From positions 1 through 64,000 of the forward strand of contig ONJX01000022.1 of NCBI GenBank assembly GCA_900318255.1: a stretch of 64,000 bases of DNA, in the 5' to 3' direction. This document shows positions 1 through 8,483 of this stretch, piece after piece; the stretch's first letter is position 1; every line of letters begins with the position of its first letter. Position numbers and translations under genes: made by a program. The DNA comes from an uncultured Prevotellaceae bacterium. GTDB taxonomy: Bacteria > Bacteroidota > Bacteroidia > Bacteroidales > Muribaculaceae. The notes under the pieces were generated by a model, which was not told the origin of the DNA, ran no database searches, and was given only the letters and a program-made list of their open reading frames with translations.

Positions 1-98
1 TCGCCGGTGTGGAGAGCAGCGAGCCGCAGCCGGGCATCAGCATCAAGGTGACGACCTGGAGCGACGGCACGCGCACGAGCGAGAAAGTGGTGCGCTGA
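1..98 (+). CDS. C-terminal end of a secreted protein (cut by window edge)
   Basis: The third forward frame is open from the first base to a TGA at 96-98 and gives about 31 residues ending in SDGTRTSEKVVR. This resembles the short C-terminal tails of secreted Bacteroidales proteins (a small beta hairpin closed by basic and valine residues), like the tail of the endonuclease at 5984-8401 which ends SRKVVVK. The catalytic or binding part lies outside the window, so no function can be given. The frame choice rests on composition and on this tail only. Confidence 0.6.
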   Translation, partial: AGVESSEPQPGISIKVTTWSDGTRTSEKVVR

Positions 99-129
99 CA
101 TAAAATCTTGTGCTGCAATTCATGTCAAT

Positions 130-201
130 AGACATAAGAACATAAGAATACATAAATAGATAGTCAAGAACACGACAATATGTACTTATGTTCTTATGTC
201 T
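130..201. repeat. 17-bp perfect inverted repeat
   Basis: Bases 130-146 (AGACATAAGAACATAAG) are repeated as the exact reverse complement at 185-201, with a 38-base spacer. It lies 32 bases after the stop of the first gene and could form a long stem in RNA. No clear T-run follows, so a terminator role is possible but not shown. Confidence 0.7.
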
Positions 202-258
202 TTAAAAACCAGCGGACTAAAGCATTTTACAGACTAATTTTCAGACACATGAGCATAA

Positions 259-375
259 GGACAACCATCTCGATTATCACCTTTGCCCCCCAAGGTGACG
301 ATTGACGGCTGCGTGTTCCAGAGCGTTCCCGAGCACGGCGTGTATATCCAGAACGGCAAGAAGCACGTGAAGTAA
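259..375 (+). pseudogene. Remnant of a second secreted-protein C-terminal tail
   Basis: From 259 a frame is open to TAA at 373-375. Its last part reads VTIDGCVFQSVPEHGVY then IQNGKKHVK, which matches the GVYIxNGKKxxxK tails of secreted Bacteroidales proteins. There is an in-frame stop at 256-258 and no plausible start codon. It is best read as the decayed end of a gene whose body was deleted. It might instead be the tail of the preceding gene displaced by rearrangement. Confidence 0.4.
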
Positions 376-438
376 GCCCTGACGTGGCCACCTGATTAGT
401 CGCCCCCCTCATTGCCCCGTTCCCCGTTCCACTGATTG

Positions 439-1041
439 CTACAATCCTGCGAAGAAGGTGACGAGCAGCGGCACGCTGAAATCGACGATGAAGCCGTGGA
501 AGATGGAGACGATGACCAGGTCCTTGCCACAGGCGCGGGTGATGATGGGCAGCGTGGTGTCCATGGTAGTGGCGCCGCCCACCGAGATGGGGGCCAGCTT
601 GCCAAACCACCGCACCATGAGCGGCGCGCCCAGCAGCGTGATGACCTCGCGCACTATATTGGCCAGCAGAGCCACGGTGCCTAGCTCGGCACCCTTATAC
701 TGGGTGATGAGCACGCTCGAGAGCGAGTAGTAGCCCATGCCCGACCCCACTGCCAGGCACTCGCTGAGTGAGCGGTGGGGCAGCAGCAGGGTAGTGATGG
801 CGCAGCCAGCCAGTGTGCCCACAATGGTCATGAGCGGCAGCAGCATGTAGAGGCGGTTGAGACGCTTGAATTTCTTGAAAATCTCGGCATCGTTGCCTAT
901 CATGAAGCCCACCAGGAAGATGAGGGCGTAGAGCGTGACGAGGCTGATGTTGCCCAGGCTGCTCATGGGCGGCAGCAGGTGCAGCACCCCCACCACAATG
1001 CCGGCGATGAAGAACCCCACTATTATCATGCTCCCCTTCAT
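439..1041 (-). CDS. lysO: LysO family lysine exporter, C-terminal half
   Basis: This 200-residue, very hydrophobic protein with about six membrane segments matches the C-terminal part of the LysO/YbjE (DUF340) family, which exports L-lysine in Escherichia coli. The conserved glycine/tyrosine stretch GSGMGYYSLSS is visible near the middle. The start at 1041 (MKGSMIIVGFF) was chosen because its ATG overlaps the stop of the upstream half-gene as ATGA at 1038-1041. A longer reading of this frame, back to about 1338, translates into non-hydrophobic, Gly/His/Arg-rich sequence and is rejected. The two halves add up to about 292 residues, close to a whole single-chain LysO. Confidence 0.85.
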   Translation of the reverse strand: MKGSMIIVGFFIAGIVVGVLHLLPPMSSLGNISLVTLYALIFLVGFMIGNDAEIFKKFKRLNRLYMLLPLMTIVGTLAGCAITTLLLPHRSLSECLAVGSGMGYYSLSSVLITQYKGAELGTVALLANIVREVITLLGAPLMVRWFGKLAPISVGGATTMDTTLPIITRACGKDLVIVSIFHGFIVDFSVPLLVTFFAGL

Positions 1042-1316
1042 CGGCCGCCTCCTTCCTTGCGCTTGATGAGCTTCCACAGCACCCACGCCAGAGCTATGCT
1101 GCCCGCTGTGCCGGCAAGCGCCAGCAGCAGTGCTTCCATCCCCAGGTCTTTGATGCCATCGATCACGGCCTGGTTCTCGCCAGCCTCCACGCCCAGAAAG
1201 AACAGCAGCGCCCACACCAGCACAATAAGCAATGTGTTGATGAACTTGAACGAGCGCCTGCGCAGGAGCCATCCTGTGGCGATGCCCGCCGCCATTATGA
1301 GAATGATTTGCAGCAT
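1038..1316 (-). CDS. lysO: LysO family lysine exporter, N-terminal half
   Basis: This 92-residue protein has three hydrophobic segments and a basic C-terminus (LIKRKEGGGR). It corresponds to the N-terminal domain of LysO/DUF340 transporters. The start at 1316 (MLQIILIMAAG) is preferred over a TTG at 1328 because a TACATTTG promoter box covers 1326-1333 on this strand. It overlaps the C-terminal half by four bases, so the two are probably translated together and assemble into one transporter. Lysine as substrate is inferred from the family. Confidence 0.8.
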   Translation of the reverse strand: MLQIILIMAAGIATGWLLRRRSFKFINTLLIVLVWALLFFLGVEAGENQAVIDGIKDLGMEALLLALAGTAGSIALAWVLWKLIKRKEGGGR

Positions 1317-1325
1317 AAATCGCTG

Positions 1326-1333
1326 CAAATGTA
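1326..1333 (-). promoter_or_regulatory. Bacteroidota -7 promoter box for lysO
   Basis: Reads TACATTTG on the minus strand, a full match to TAnnTTTG, 10 bases before the chosen ATG. This implies a very short leader. Confidence 0.45.
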
Positions 1334-1396
1334 CGCAATTACCCGCAATCTACAACTATCATCGGCAAATAAGTTGGAGAAGTAGATAAAAACCAC

Positions 1397-1404
1397 TAAT
1401 TTTG
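1397..1404 (+). promoter_or_regulatory. Bacteroidota -7 promoter box
   Basis: TAATTTTG, a full match to TAnnTTTG, 14 bases before the ATG at 1418. Confidence 0.5.
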
Positions 1405-1417
1405 TCGTGAAAAAACA

Positions 1418-1807
1418 ATGTCTATGGAAACAAGAAAACACTTAGCGGCCGAGAGAAAGAAAACGTGTAATTGCGCTCAGGCAGTGATAGCCACCTATGC
1501 CGACCTGGCGGGCATCGACCAGGAGGCGGCAATGGCGCTGGGCAACGCCTTTGGCAGCGGCATGGGCAACATGGAAGGCACCTGCGGGGCGCTAACTGGA
1601 GCCGCAATCATAGTGGGGCTCGCCACGGGTGACAAACTGCGTTCACGCAAAGTGATGAGCAGCATCATGGCAGACTTCCAGGCACGCAACGGCGCCACCC
1701 AGTGCCGGCAGCTCAAGGGCATAGATACTGGCCGAGTGCTGCGCTCCTGCGAGGACTGCGTTGCCGACGCCAGCGAGCTGCTCGAGAAGCACTTGTTTAA
1801 TGCTTAA
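1418..1807 (+). CDS. C-GCAxxG-C-C family redox protein
   Basis: This 129-residue soluble protein carries the spaced cysteine pattern that names the family: CNCAQAVI near residue 18, GTCGALTGA near 56, then QCRQLKG and CEDC in the C-terminal third. The family is found in anaerobes and is thought to bind a metal or act in redox chemistry, but no reaction is established. An alternative ATG lies at 1424. The gene is monocistronic, with its own TAATTTTG box just upstream, and is followed by a 9-bp CTAGA array. Confidence 0.8.
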   Translation: MSMETRKHLAAERKKTCNCAQAVIATYADLAGIDQEAAMALGNAFGSGMGNMEGTCGALTGAAIIVGLATGDKLRSRKVMSSIMADFQARNGATQCRQLKGIDTGRVLRSCEDCVADASELLEKHLFNA

Positions 1808-1832
1808 GTGGCTATTTTTTTTGGGGGGAGCA

Positions 1833-1890
1833 CTAGAAGCTCTAGATTTTCTAGAAACTCTAGACATTCTAGAGACTCTAGAAACTCTAG
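1833..1890. repeat. 9-bp CTAGA array 1 (7 units)
   Basis: CTAG begins at 1833, 1842, 1851, 1860, 1869, 1878 and 1887, an exact 9-bp period with unit CTAGAnnnT. It starts 25 bases after the preceding stop codon. Confidence 0.95.
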
Positions 1891-2269
1891 GCGTTCTTGA
1901 TTTTCTGTGATTTCTTGGCGGTGATAGAAAAAAAACTCTCCACCTTGGTTAAACCTTGCTTCGCTGCCTTAGTCAAAGGCCACAACGCGGAGTAAAAGAC
2001 TAGTGACGCAAGAGGGCGCGCAGGCCAGCGTTTTGGGTCAAGAGGTGTGGCACGGTTAGGGCTTAGTAAAGTGCCGCCGCACTGTTAAAAAAGGTCATTT
2101 TGTGTTTCTAAGTTACTAGTTTTAAGCCTCGTTAAGTTATTTTTGCACAAAAAACGGGTGCTTGTGCACAAAATGTTGGGTTTTTGCTTTTCTATTTGAA
2201 AAATAATACCTTACTTTGCACCGCAAAATTTGGAACAATTTTATTTAACAATTTAAAATTCATACAATT
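1891..2269. other. Intergenic region before acpP
   Basis: About 380 bases without a credible gene. The only recognisable signals are the promoter-like boxes TATTTTTG (2138-2145) and TTACTTTG (2211-2218). The middle part (1930-2090) is GC-richer and was not recognised. Confidence 0.5.
2138..2145 (+). promoter_or_regulatory. Candidate -7 box for acpP-fabF
   Basis: TATTTTTG matches TAnnTTTG exactly and would give a leader of about 120 bases. A nearer near-match, TTACTTTG at 2211-2218, would give a leader of about 45 bases. The sequence alone does not decide between them. Confidence 0.35.
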
Positions 2270-2506
2270 ATGTCAGAAATTCAAGAAAGAGTAACAGCGA
2301 TTATCGTTGAGAAATTGGGTGTTAGTGAGTCACAAGTCACTCCTGAGGCAACATTTGCACAGGATCTCGGTGCCGACAGTCTCGACACTGTAGAGCTCAT
2401 CATGGAGCTTGAGAAAGAATTTGACATTACTATCCCCGATGCTGAGACCGAGAAGATTCAAACAGTGGGCGACGCTGTTTCATTCATCGAGGCTGCTAAA
2501 GCTTGA
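2270..2506 (+). CDS. acpP: Acyl carrier protein
   Basis: This 78-residue acidic protein carries growing acyl chains on a 4'-phosphopantetheine arm in fatty acid synthesis. The attachment serine sits in [15 protein letters not shown] (about residue 38), followed by the acidic helix II that docks to partner enzymes. Length and charge are typical. fabF follows after 27 bases, the usual acpP-fabF pairing, so the two are almost certainly co-transcribed. Confidence 0.98.
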   Translation: MSEIQERVTAIIVEKLGVSESQVTPEATFAQDLGADSLDTVELIMELEKEFDITIPDAETEKIQTVGDAVSFIEAAKA

Positions 2507-2533
2507 TAGAAATACATCTCCTTTTTTTATTTT

Positions 2534-3793
2534 ATGGAATTTAAGAGAGTAGTGGTAACAGGTCTTGGTGCCATCACTCCCCTTGGAAATGACGTAGAAA
2601 CCACATGGAAGAACGCCATTGACGGAGTGAGCGGTGCAGGACCTATTACTCATTTTGATGCCTCGTTGTTTAAGACACAGTTTGCCTGCGAGGTCAAGAA
2701 CTTTAACGTGGAGGAGTATCTGGACCGCCGCGACGCCCGTCGCATGGACCTCTACTGCCACTACGCCATGGCAAGTGCCACTCAGGCTCTTGCCGACTCT
2801 AAGCTTCTTGACGACGAGAAGGTTGACCGCAATGAGATAGGAGTCATCTATGGCTCGGGCATTGGCGGCCTTCACACCTTCGAGAACGAGGCAGGCTACT
2901 ATGCCAAGAACGAGGAGAAGGGACCCAAGTACAACCCATTCTTTATCCCGATGATGATTGCCGACATCGCTGCCGGCCACATCTCAATAAAGTGGGGCTT
3001 GCGTGGTCCTAACTATGGCATTGTTTCGGCGTGTGCCACATCTACTAACGCCCTTATCGACGCCTTCAACTACGTGCGCCTAGGCAAGGCAACAGCCATC
3101 ATCACCGGTGGCTCGGAGGCGGCAATCTTCCCCGCTGGTGTGGGCGGCTTCAACTCAATGAAGGCCATCTCCACCCGCAACGACGATCCTGCCACCGCCT
3201 CACGCCCCTTCAGCGGCTCGCGCGACGGCTTCGTGATGGGAGAGGGTGGTGTCACGCTGGTGTTTGAGGAGCTGGAGCATGCTCTGGCACGTGGTGCCAA
3301 GATTTATGCCGAGGTGATAGGTGGCGGCATGAGCGCCGACGCTTATCACATCACAGCCAGCCACCCCGAGGGCCTTGGCGCATCGCTGGTGATGAAGCGC
3401 GCCCTGGAGGATGCCGGCATCACTGCCCAGGACGTTGACTACATCAACGTTCACGGCACCTCAACTCCCGTTGGCGACTTGAGCGAGGCTCAGGCCATTC
3501 TTGAGGTGTTCGGAAAGCATGCCTATGAGCTGAATATCAGCTCCACCAAGTCGATGACAGGCCACATGCTCGGTGCCACTGGCGCTATGGAGGCTCTGTT
3601 CTGCATCAAGGCTTGCCAGGACGGCATAGTTCCTCCCACCATCAACCACGAGGAAGGCGACAACGACGAGAACATCGACTATAACCTCAACTTCACCTTC
3701 AACAAGGCTCAGCGCCGCGAGGTGAAAGTGGCGTTGTCTAACACCTTTGGCTTTGGCGGTCACAACGCCAGCCTCATCGTGAAGAAGTATTGA
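2534..3793 (+). CDS. fabF: Beta-ketoacyl-ACP synthase II
   Basis: This 419-residue condensing enzyme elongates acyl-ACP with malonyl-ACP. The catalytic triad is visible: the cysteine in SACATSTNALIDAF (about 165), the histidine in VHGTSTPVGD (about 308) and the histidine in KSMTGHMLGATGA (about 345). The C-terminal NTFGFGGHNAS glycine-rich motif is intact. Length is normal for FabF. It follows acpP and precedes rnc in the same direction, an arrangement common in Bacteroidota. Confidence 0.98.
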   Translation: MEFKRVVVTGLGAITPLGNDVETTWKNAIDGVSGAGPITHFDASLFKTQFACEVKNFNVEEYLDRRDARRMDLYCHYAMASATQALADSKLLDDEKVDRNEIGVIYGSGIGGLHTFENEAGYYAKNEEKGPKYNPFFIPMMIADIAAGHISIKWGLRGPNYGIVSACATSTNALIDAFNYVRLGKATAIITGGSEAAIFPAGVGGFNSMKAISTRNDDPATASRPFSGSRDGFVMGEGGVTLVFEELEHALARGAKIYAEVIGGGMSADAYHITASHPEGLGASLVMKRALEDAGITAQDVDYINVHGTSTPVGDLSEAQAILEVFGKHAYELNISSTKSMTGHMLGATGAMEALFCIKACQDGIVPPTINHEEGDNDENIDYNLNFTFNKAQRREVKVALSNTFGFGGHNASLIVKKY

Positions 3794-3892
3794 TTAGTTA
3801 AACCCAATGATGGCAAGGCAAGCACCATAGCTTCCTAAAACCCATGAGGCATGTGGTAGTCCTGCCATGATAATGCTCGACTACACATAACC

Positions 3893-4666
3893 TTGTTTAA
3901 CAGAATCATATCGGTCGTAAAGTTCCTTTTCGCTAAGGAAAAGGGACTTTACGTTTTTATTCATGGCATAACAGGGTTTTATCCGCTTCACATCGAGTAT
4001 TACAAGCTCGCTTTGGTGCACCGATCCATGCCAGTGAAGACCGGCGACGGGCGGTGGGCTAACAACGAGCGCCTGGAGTTCCTGGGCGACGCCATCCTCG
4101 ATGCCGTGGTGGGAGCCTACCTCTATGACCGCTATCCCAAGAAGCACGAGGGGTTTCTTACCAGCACCCGCGCCAAGATTGTGCAACGCGAGAGCCTTAA
4201 CCGCATTGGCAAGGTGTTCAGGCTGGAGTCGCATGTGAGGGCCTCCACACACTCGTCGAGCCACAACTCCTACATCAGCGGCAATGCCGTGGAGGCTCTG
4301 GTGGGAGCTATCTATCTAGACCGTGGCTACGACGCCTGCAAAGACTTTATTGAGAAGAAAATCATTGCCGACCATCTCAACCTCAAGGAACTCGTCAACA
4401 CCGAGCGTAACTACAAGTCGCGACTCATTGAGTGGACGCAGAAGTACAGGGTGCAAATCGAGTTCCAGCTCATCGACACGATGAACGACACCCAGGGCAA
4501 CCCTGTGTTTCGCACCGCTGTGCTGCTAGGAGGCATCTTTGCCGCCGACGGAGAGGGCTACAGCAAGAAAGAGTCGCACCAAGCTGCCAGCAAGAAAACC
4601 TACGAGCGGTTAAAAAAGGACAACATCTTTCGCGAGCAAGTGCTCTCAACCGCAACCACTTCGTGA
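3893..4666 (+). CDS. rnc: Ribonuclease III
   Basis: This 257-residue double-stranded-RNA endonuclease matures rRNA and mRNA. The catalytic signature NNERLEFLGDAILDAVV is at about residues 56-72, with the second acidic site in GNAVEALVGAIYLD (about 128-141). A double-stranded-RNA-binding domain (about 170-245) carries the ASKKTYERL helix. The start is a TTG at 3893: the frame has a stop (TAG) at 3857-3859 and no ATG or GTG before the conserved core. The N-terminal extension FLFAKEKGLYVFIHGITGFYP resembles that of other Bacteroidota RNase III, which supports this start. Confidence 0.93.
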   Translation: MFNRIISVVKFLFAKEKGLYVFIHGITGFYPLHIEYYKLALVHRSMPVKTGDGRWANNERLEFLGDAILDAVVGAYLYDRYPKKHEGFLTSTRAKIVQRESLNRIGKVFRLESHVRASTHSSSHNSYISGNAVEALVGAIYLDRGYDACKDFIEKKIIADHLNLKELVNTERNYKSRLIEWTQKYRVQIEFQLIDTMNDTQGNPVFRTAVLLGGIFAADGEGYSKKESHQAASKKTYERLKKDNIFREQVLSTATTS

Positions 4667-4831
4667 TATTGACTGGCGATGTTGACATAATCGATTGGAA
4701 ATCATTATTTCTTGGGCACAAGAGAAAATAGTGCCTCTGAAACCATAATAAATAATAAATGACTCAAGTTTAGGGAGTTTTAGAGCTTTAGAAACTTGAA
4801 TAAAGACTTAGAAAAGTCAGTGATTTATTAC

Positions 4832-4839
4832 TACCTTTG
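4832..4839 (+). promoter_or_regulatory. Bacteroidota -7 promoter box for rlmN
   Basis: TACCTTTG, a full TAnnTTTG match. It overlaps a possible TTG start at 4837 and so supports the ATG at 4870 as the real start. Confidence 0.6.
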
Positions 4840-4869
4840 TACACTATTAAGAATAATAAAGAAAACGAT

Positions 4870-5958
4870 ATGGAAACCAAGAGCAAGAAACTAAAGCCAC
4901 TCGCTGGCATGAACCTGCAAGAACTGCGTGAAGTGACTGCCGGGCTCGGCATGCCTAAGTTTGTCGCGACTCAGCTCGCCGACTGGATTTACAATAAGCG
5001 AGTGAGCTCAATCGACGAAATGCGCAACATCTCTAATGCCAACAAAGAACTGCTGTCGCAGCACTACTGCGTGGGCCTCTATGGGCCACAGAGTGCGCAA
5101 GCGAGCGAGGACGGCACTGTGAAGTACCTCTTCGACGCCGGTGGCGACAAGGCCGTCGAGAGCGTCTTCATCCCCGAGGACGACCGCGCCACGCTGTGCA
5201 TCTCGTCGCAGAAGGGGTGCCGCATGAACTGCTACTTCTGCATGACTGGCCGCCAGGGCTACCACGGCAATCTCACTGCCAACCAAATCATCAACCAGGT
5301 GCTGAGCGTGCCGCAGAGCAAAGAGCTGACCAACGTGGTGTTCATGGGCATGGGAGAGCCACTCGACAACCTCGACAATGTGCTAAAGGTCATCGAAATT
5401 CTCACTGCCCCCTGGGGACTGGCATGGAGCCCCAAGCGCATCACCGTCTCTACAGTGGGCGTGAAGAATGCCCTCAAAGTGCTGTGCGAGACCACCAGCG
5501 TACACATCGCTGTGAGCGTGCACAATGCCATCGAGGATGAGCGCAGCCAGCTCATGCCCATCGAGAATGCGTTTCACATCAAGGAGGTGATGGAGCTGCT
5601 GGGCAAGTATGACTTCGCTCACCAGCGCCGCCTCTCGGTGGAATACATCATGTGGCAATGGTTCAACGACGACATCCGCCACGCCGAGGCACTGCGTGAG
5701 ATACTGCCCAACGAACATGTGCGCGTCAACCTCATCCGCTACCACATGATACCTGGGGCCGCCAAGCTCCGCACCTCGAGCGATGAGCGCATGGCCTACT
5801 TCCGCGACTACCTCAACAGCAAGGGCATCACCTGCACCATTCGCCGCAGCCGTGGCGAGGACATCAGCGCCGCCTGTGGAATGCTCGCCGGCAAAGTGAA
5901 AGATGCCGACAAAGACGATGACAAGAAGTCAAATAAACCCAATAAACCAAAACAATAA
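4870..5958 (+). CDS. rlmN: 23S rRNA A2503 / tRNA A37 C2-methyltransferase
   Basis: This 362-residue radical SAM enzyme methylates C2 of A2503 in 23S rRNA and usually A37 in some tRNAs. The iron-sulfur ligands appear as CRMNCYFCMTG (about residues 118-128). GMGEPLDNLDNV follows, and the methyl-carrying cysteine lies in the C-terminal SAACGML. The start at 4870 (METKSKKLKPLAG) is chosen because the promoter box covers the upstream TTG. A lysine/asparagine-rich tail ends the protein. It is followed after 25 bases by the secreted nuclease. Confidence 0.96.
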   Translation: METKSKKLKPLAGMNLQELREVTAGLGMPKFVATQLADWIYNKRVSSIDEMRNISNANKELLSQHYCVGLYGPQSAQASEDGTVKYLFDAGGDKAVESVFIPEDDRATLCISSQKGCRMNCYFCMTGRQGYHGNLTANQIINQVLSVPQSKELTNVVFMGMGEPLDNLDNVLKVIEILTAPWGLAWSPKRITVSTVGVKNALKVLCETTSVHIAVSVHNAIEDERSQLMPIENAFHIKEVMELLGKYDFAHQRRLSVEYIMWQWFNDDIRHAEALREILPNEHVRVNLIRYHMIPGAAKLRTSSDERMAYFRDYLNSKGITCTIRRSRGEDISAACGMLAGKVKDADKDDDKKSNKPNKPKQ

Positions 5959-5983
5959 TAATCTATCAACACAAAACTACATC

Positions 5984-8401
5984 ATGAGAGCTAAAATCAC
6001 ACTCGCCATAGCAATAATGGCGATGGTGGCAGCTACTGCCACAGCTCAAATACCCGACGGCTACTACGATGCCGCCGAGAACAAGACCAAGCAAGCCCTG
6101 CTCACAGCACTCTACAACATCATCCACGCTCACACTACGATTGACTACGACGACCTGTGGGACGCCTACACCACTACCGACACCGGCAGCGACGGCTACT
6201 ACATCGACATGTATAGCACTGCCAAATATACTGCCAGCAACAAGTGCGGCAACTACAACAGCGTGGGCGACTGCGTGAACCGCGAGCACTCGTTTCCCAA
6301 GAGCTGGTGGGGCAGCAACAAAGATGAGAAATACAGCGACATCTTTCACCTTTACCCAACCGATGGCTATGTCAACAACCAGCGTAGCAACTACCCCTTT
6401 GGCGTGTGTGCCAACGGCACCCGCCTGCCCGACGCCAATGGTGCCCACGCCCTGGGCAAGAAGGGCACCAGCACCTACGAGGGCTACTCGGGCATAGTCT
6501 TTGAGCCCGACGACATCTACAAGGGTGACTTTGCACGCACCTATTTCTACATGGCCACCTGCTACAATAACCAAATCGCCAACTGGAATAGCGACATGCT
6601 CGCCGGCAACAATTATCCCGTGTTCACCTCCTGGGCCATCAACATGCTGCTCGAGTGGCACCGCCTCGACCCCGTGAGCGAGAAGGAGATAAAGCGCAAC
6701 AATGCTGCCTATCTCAAGCAGGACAACCGCAACCCCTTCATCGATTATCCTGAGCTGGCCGAGTACATCTGGGGCAACCAGATGGGCAACAACTGGACTA
6801 GCACTGCCGGCAGCGAGCCTAACCCCGTGCTCACCGCTCCCAGCCAGGGCACGATTATCGACTTTGGCACACTTGCCATCAACGGCACCAAGCAACTCAC
6901 CGTTGAGGTGAAAGGCAACGACCTGAGCGAAAACCTCACGTTGAGCACCACCAATAGCGCTTTCACACTGAGCACTACCACCATCACTGCCGCTGCCGCC
7001 AACGCCGGCACTACTGTCACCATCACCTATCATGCTCCTGCCACAGCCACGACATCGGCAGGGACTCTCATCATTGGCAGCGATGAGGTGAGTGCACGAG
7101 TGTCGATGACGGCGCAAGTGGTGAGTGGCATCCCCGCCCAAGCCGCTACCGAGATTAGCACATCGTCGTTCCAGGCCAACTGGAGCGATGTGGGCATTGG
7201 CAACACCTACACCCTTACCGTGCTTGAGAGCGATGGACAAACGGTAGTGAGCGGTTATCCCGTGAGCGTGACTGCTGCCCACGAGACCTATCTTGTGACT
7301 GGCCTCAACGCCCACACCAAGTATTATTACCAGCTCTCGTGCGGCAACATCACCAGCAATGTGGTAGAGGTCACCACCCTCGACCCCGCCACCATCCTCT
7401 CAATCCAGACCAGTGGCGACTTCCTGCTCACCTGCTTCCGTGGCCAGTATAATCCCGTGCTTGAGGCACAGGTCTATACCGAGTATGTAGAAGAGGACAT
7501 AGAGCTTACCGTCTCGGGCAACTTTGAGATAAGCCTCGACAAGCTGAACTGGTCGCAGCAACTCACGGTTGACAAAGACGGAGAGACGTTCTTCCTGCGC
7601 TTCCACAGCATCGATGAGGCGGGCACCTTTGAGGGACTGCTCACTGCATCTACTGCCACCCTGAGCGGCGCCACGCAAGAAGTGGTGGGCATTATCTACA
7701 ACGATGTGGTGGAGACCGCCATGGAAGACTGGGAAGGCTGCGCCAGAGGAGGATATTGGACCAAGGAAGTGCAAGGCCACCAGTTTAAGTGGCAATTCAG
7801 CGACGCCGGCATCTGGGGCGACACGGGCGACAAGTTCAACGGCGCCTTGAGCTGCCGCTTTGGCAAGAACAGCAATTCTGCCATCTATATGACCGAGGAC
7901 TTCGAGGGTGGAGCCAGCTTGTTCACCTTCAAGGCAGCACCCTTTGGCAGCGACGCCAGCGCAGTAATCACCGTGTCCTATTCGGTTGACGGCGGTGCGC
8001 ACTGGACCGAGATTGAGGATTTCACCGTCACCAGCACCAAGGCTGGCGCTCTCAACGAATACAGCACTCCTACGCTCAACATCTATAGCGACGTGCGCTT
8101 CAAGCTGCAACAAGTGCAGGGCAGCCGTGTCAACATCGACGACATCACCATCAAGTCGCCCGAACCCACCACCGCTGTTACCACCATCACCGCTGCTCCC
8201 GAACAACTCACTTGGGATGCTGTGGCAACCGCTGGAGGCATCATTATCAAGAGTGAGAAAGCCCAAAACTTCGAGATATACAACATCAATGCCAAGTTGA
8301 TGAAGAAATGCTACGTGAGCAGTGCCAGCCGCATTGCCATGCCACAAGGCATCTACATCGTGGCCAGTGGCAACCACTCGAGGAAGGTTGTGGTGAAATA
8401 G
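5984..8401 (+). CDS. Secreted endonuclease I family protein
   Basis: This 805-residue extracellular nuclease has a signal peptide (residues 1-22, ending ATATAQ). An endonuclease I/EndA domain follows (about 23-285) with NREHSFPKSWW (His about 102) and FHLYPTDGYVNNQRSN. The middle holds an immunoglobulin-like region and a fibronectin-III-like domain (about 385-470, SSFQANWSDV ... LNAHTKYYYQL). A lectin-like beta region comes next, then a short sorting-type tail (GIYIVASGNHSRKVVVK). It probably degrades extracellular DNA or RNA at the cell surface for nucleotide supply. The start is the ATG just before MRAKITLAIAI, since an earlier start would place about 27 polar residues ahead of the signal peptide. 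Confidence 0.9.
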   Translation: MRAKITLAIAIMAMVAATATAQIPDGYYDAAENKTKQALLTALYNIIHAHTTIDYDDLWDAYTTTDTGSDGYYIDMYSTAKYTASNKCGNYNSVGDCVNREHSFPKSWWGSNKDEKYSDIFHLYPTDGYVNNQRSNYPFGVCANGTRLPDANGAHALGKKGTSTYEGYSGIVFEPDDIYKGDFARTYFYMATCYNNQIANWNSDMLAGNNYPVFTSWAINMLLEWHRLDPVSEKEIKRNNAAYLKQDNRNPFIDYPELAEYIWGNQMGNNWTSTAGSEPNPVLTAPSQGTIIDFGTLAINGTKQLTVEVKGNDLSENLTLSTTNSAFTLSTTTITAAAANAGTTVTITYHAPATATTSAGTLIIGSDEVSARVSMTAQVVSGIPAQAATEISTSSFQANWSDVGIGNTYTLTVLESDGQTVVSGYPVSVTAAHETYLVTGLNAHTKYYYQLSCGNITSNVVEVTTLDPATILSIQTSGDFLLTCFRGQYNPVLEAQVYTEYVEEDIELTVSGNFEISLDKLNWSQQLTVDKDGETFFLRFHSIDEAGTFEGLLTASTATLSGATQEVVGIIYNDVVETAMEDWEGCARGGYWTKEVQGHQFKWQFSDAGIWGDTGDKFNGALSCRFGKNSNSAIYMTEDFEGGASLFTFKAAPFGSDASAVITVSYSVDGGAHWTEIEDFTVTSTKAGALNEYSTPTLNIYSDVRFKLQQVQGSRVNIDDITIKSPEPTTAVTTITAAPEQLTWDAVATAGGIIIKSEKAQNFEIYNINAKLMKKCYVSSASRIAMPQGIYIVASGNHSRKVVVK

Positions 8402-8435
8402 AGCCAACACTGCCAATTACTGGCGTGAGCATGAA

Positions 8436-8475
8436 AAAAGAGAGAAATGGAATCGCGATTCCATTTCTCTCTTTT
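8436..8475. terminator. Bidirectional terminator (20-bp perfect palindrome)
   Basis: Bases 8436-8455 and 8456-8475 are exact reverse complements, with AAAA at the left end and TTTT at the right. It lies between the convergent nuclease and dehydratase genes and can end transcripts from both sides. Confidence 0.85.
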
Positions 8476-8483
8476 GTATCCTT

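Noticed and set aside
5966..7315. 449-codon open frame on the minus strand opposite the nuclease gene
   Set aside because: Gly/Val/Ala-rich with no domain. It is the shadow of the well-supported nuclease frame, caused by GC-rich codon use.
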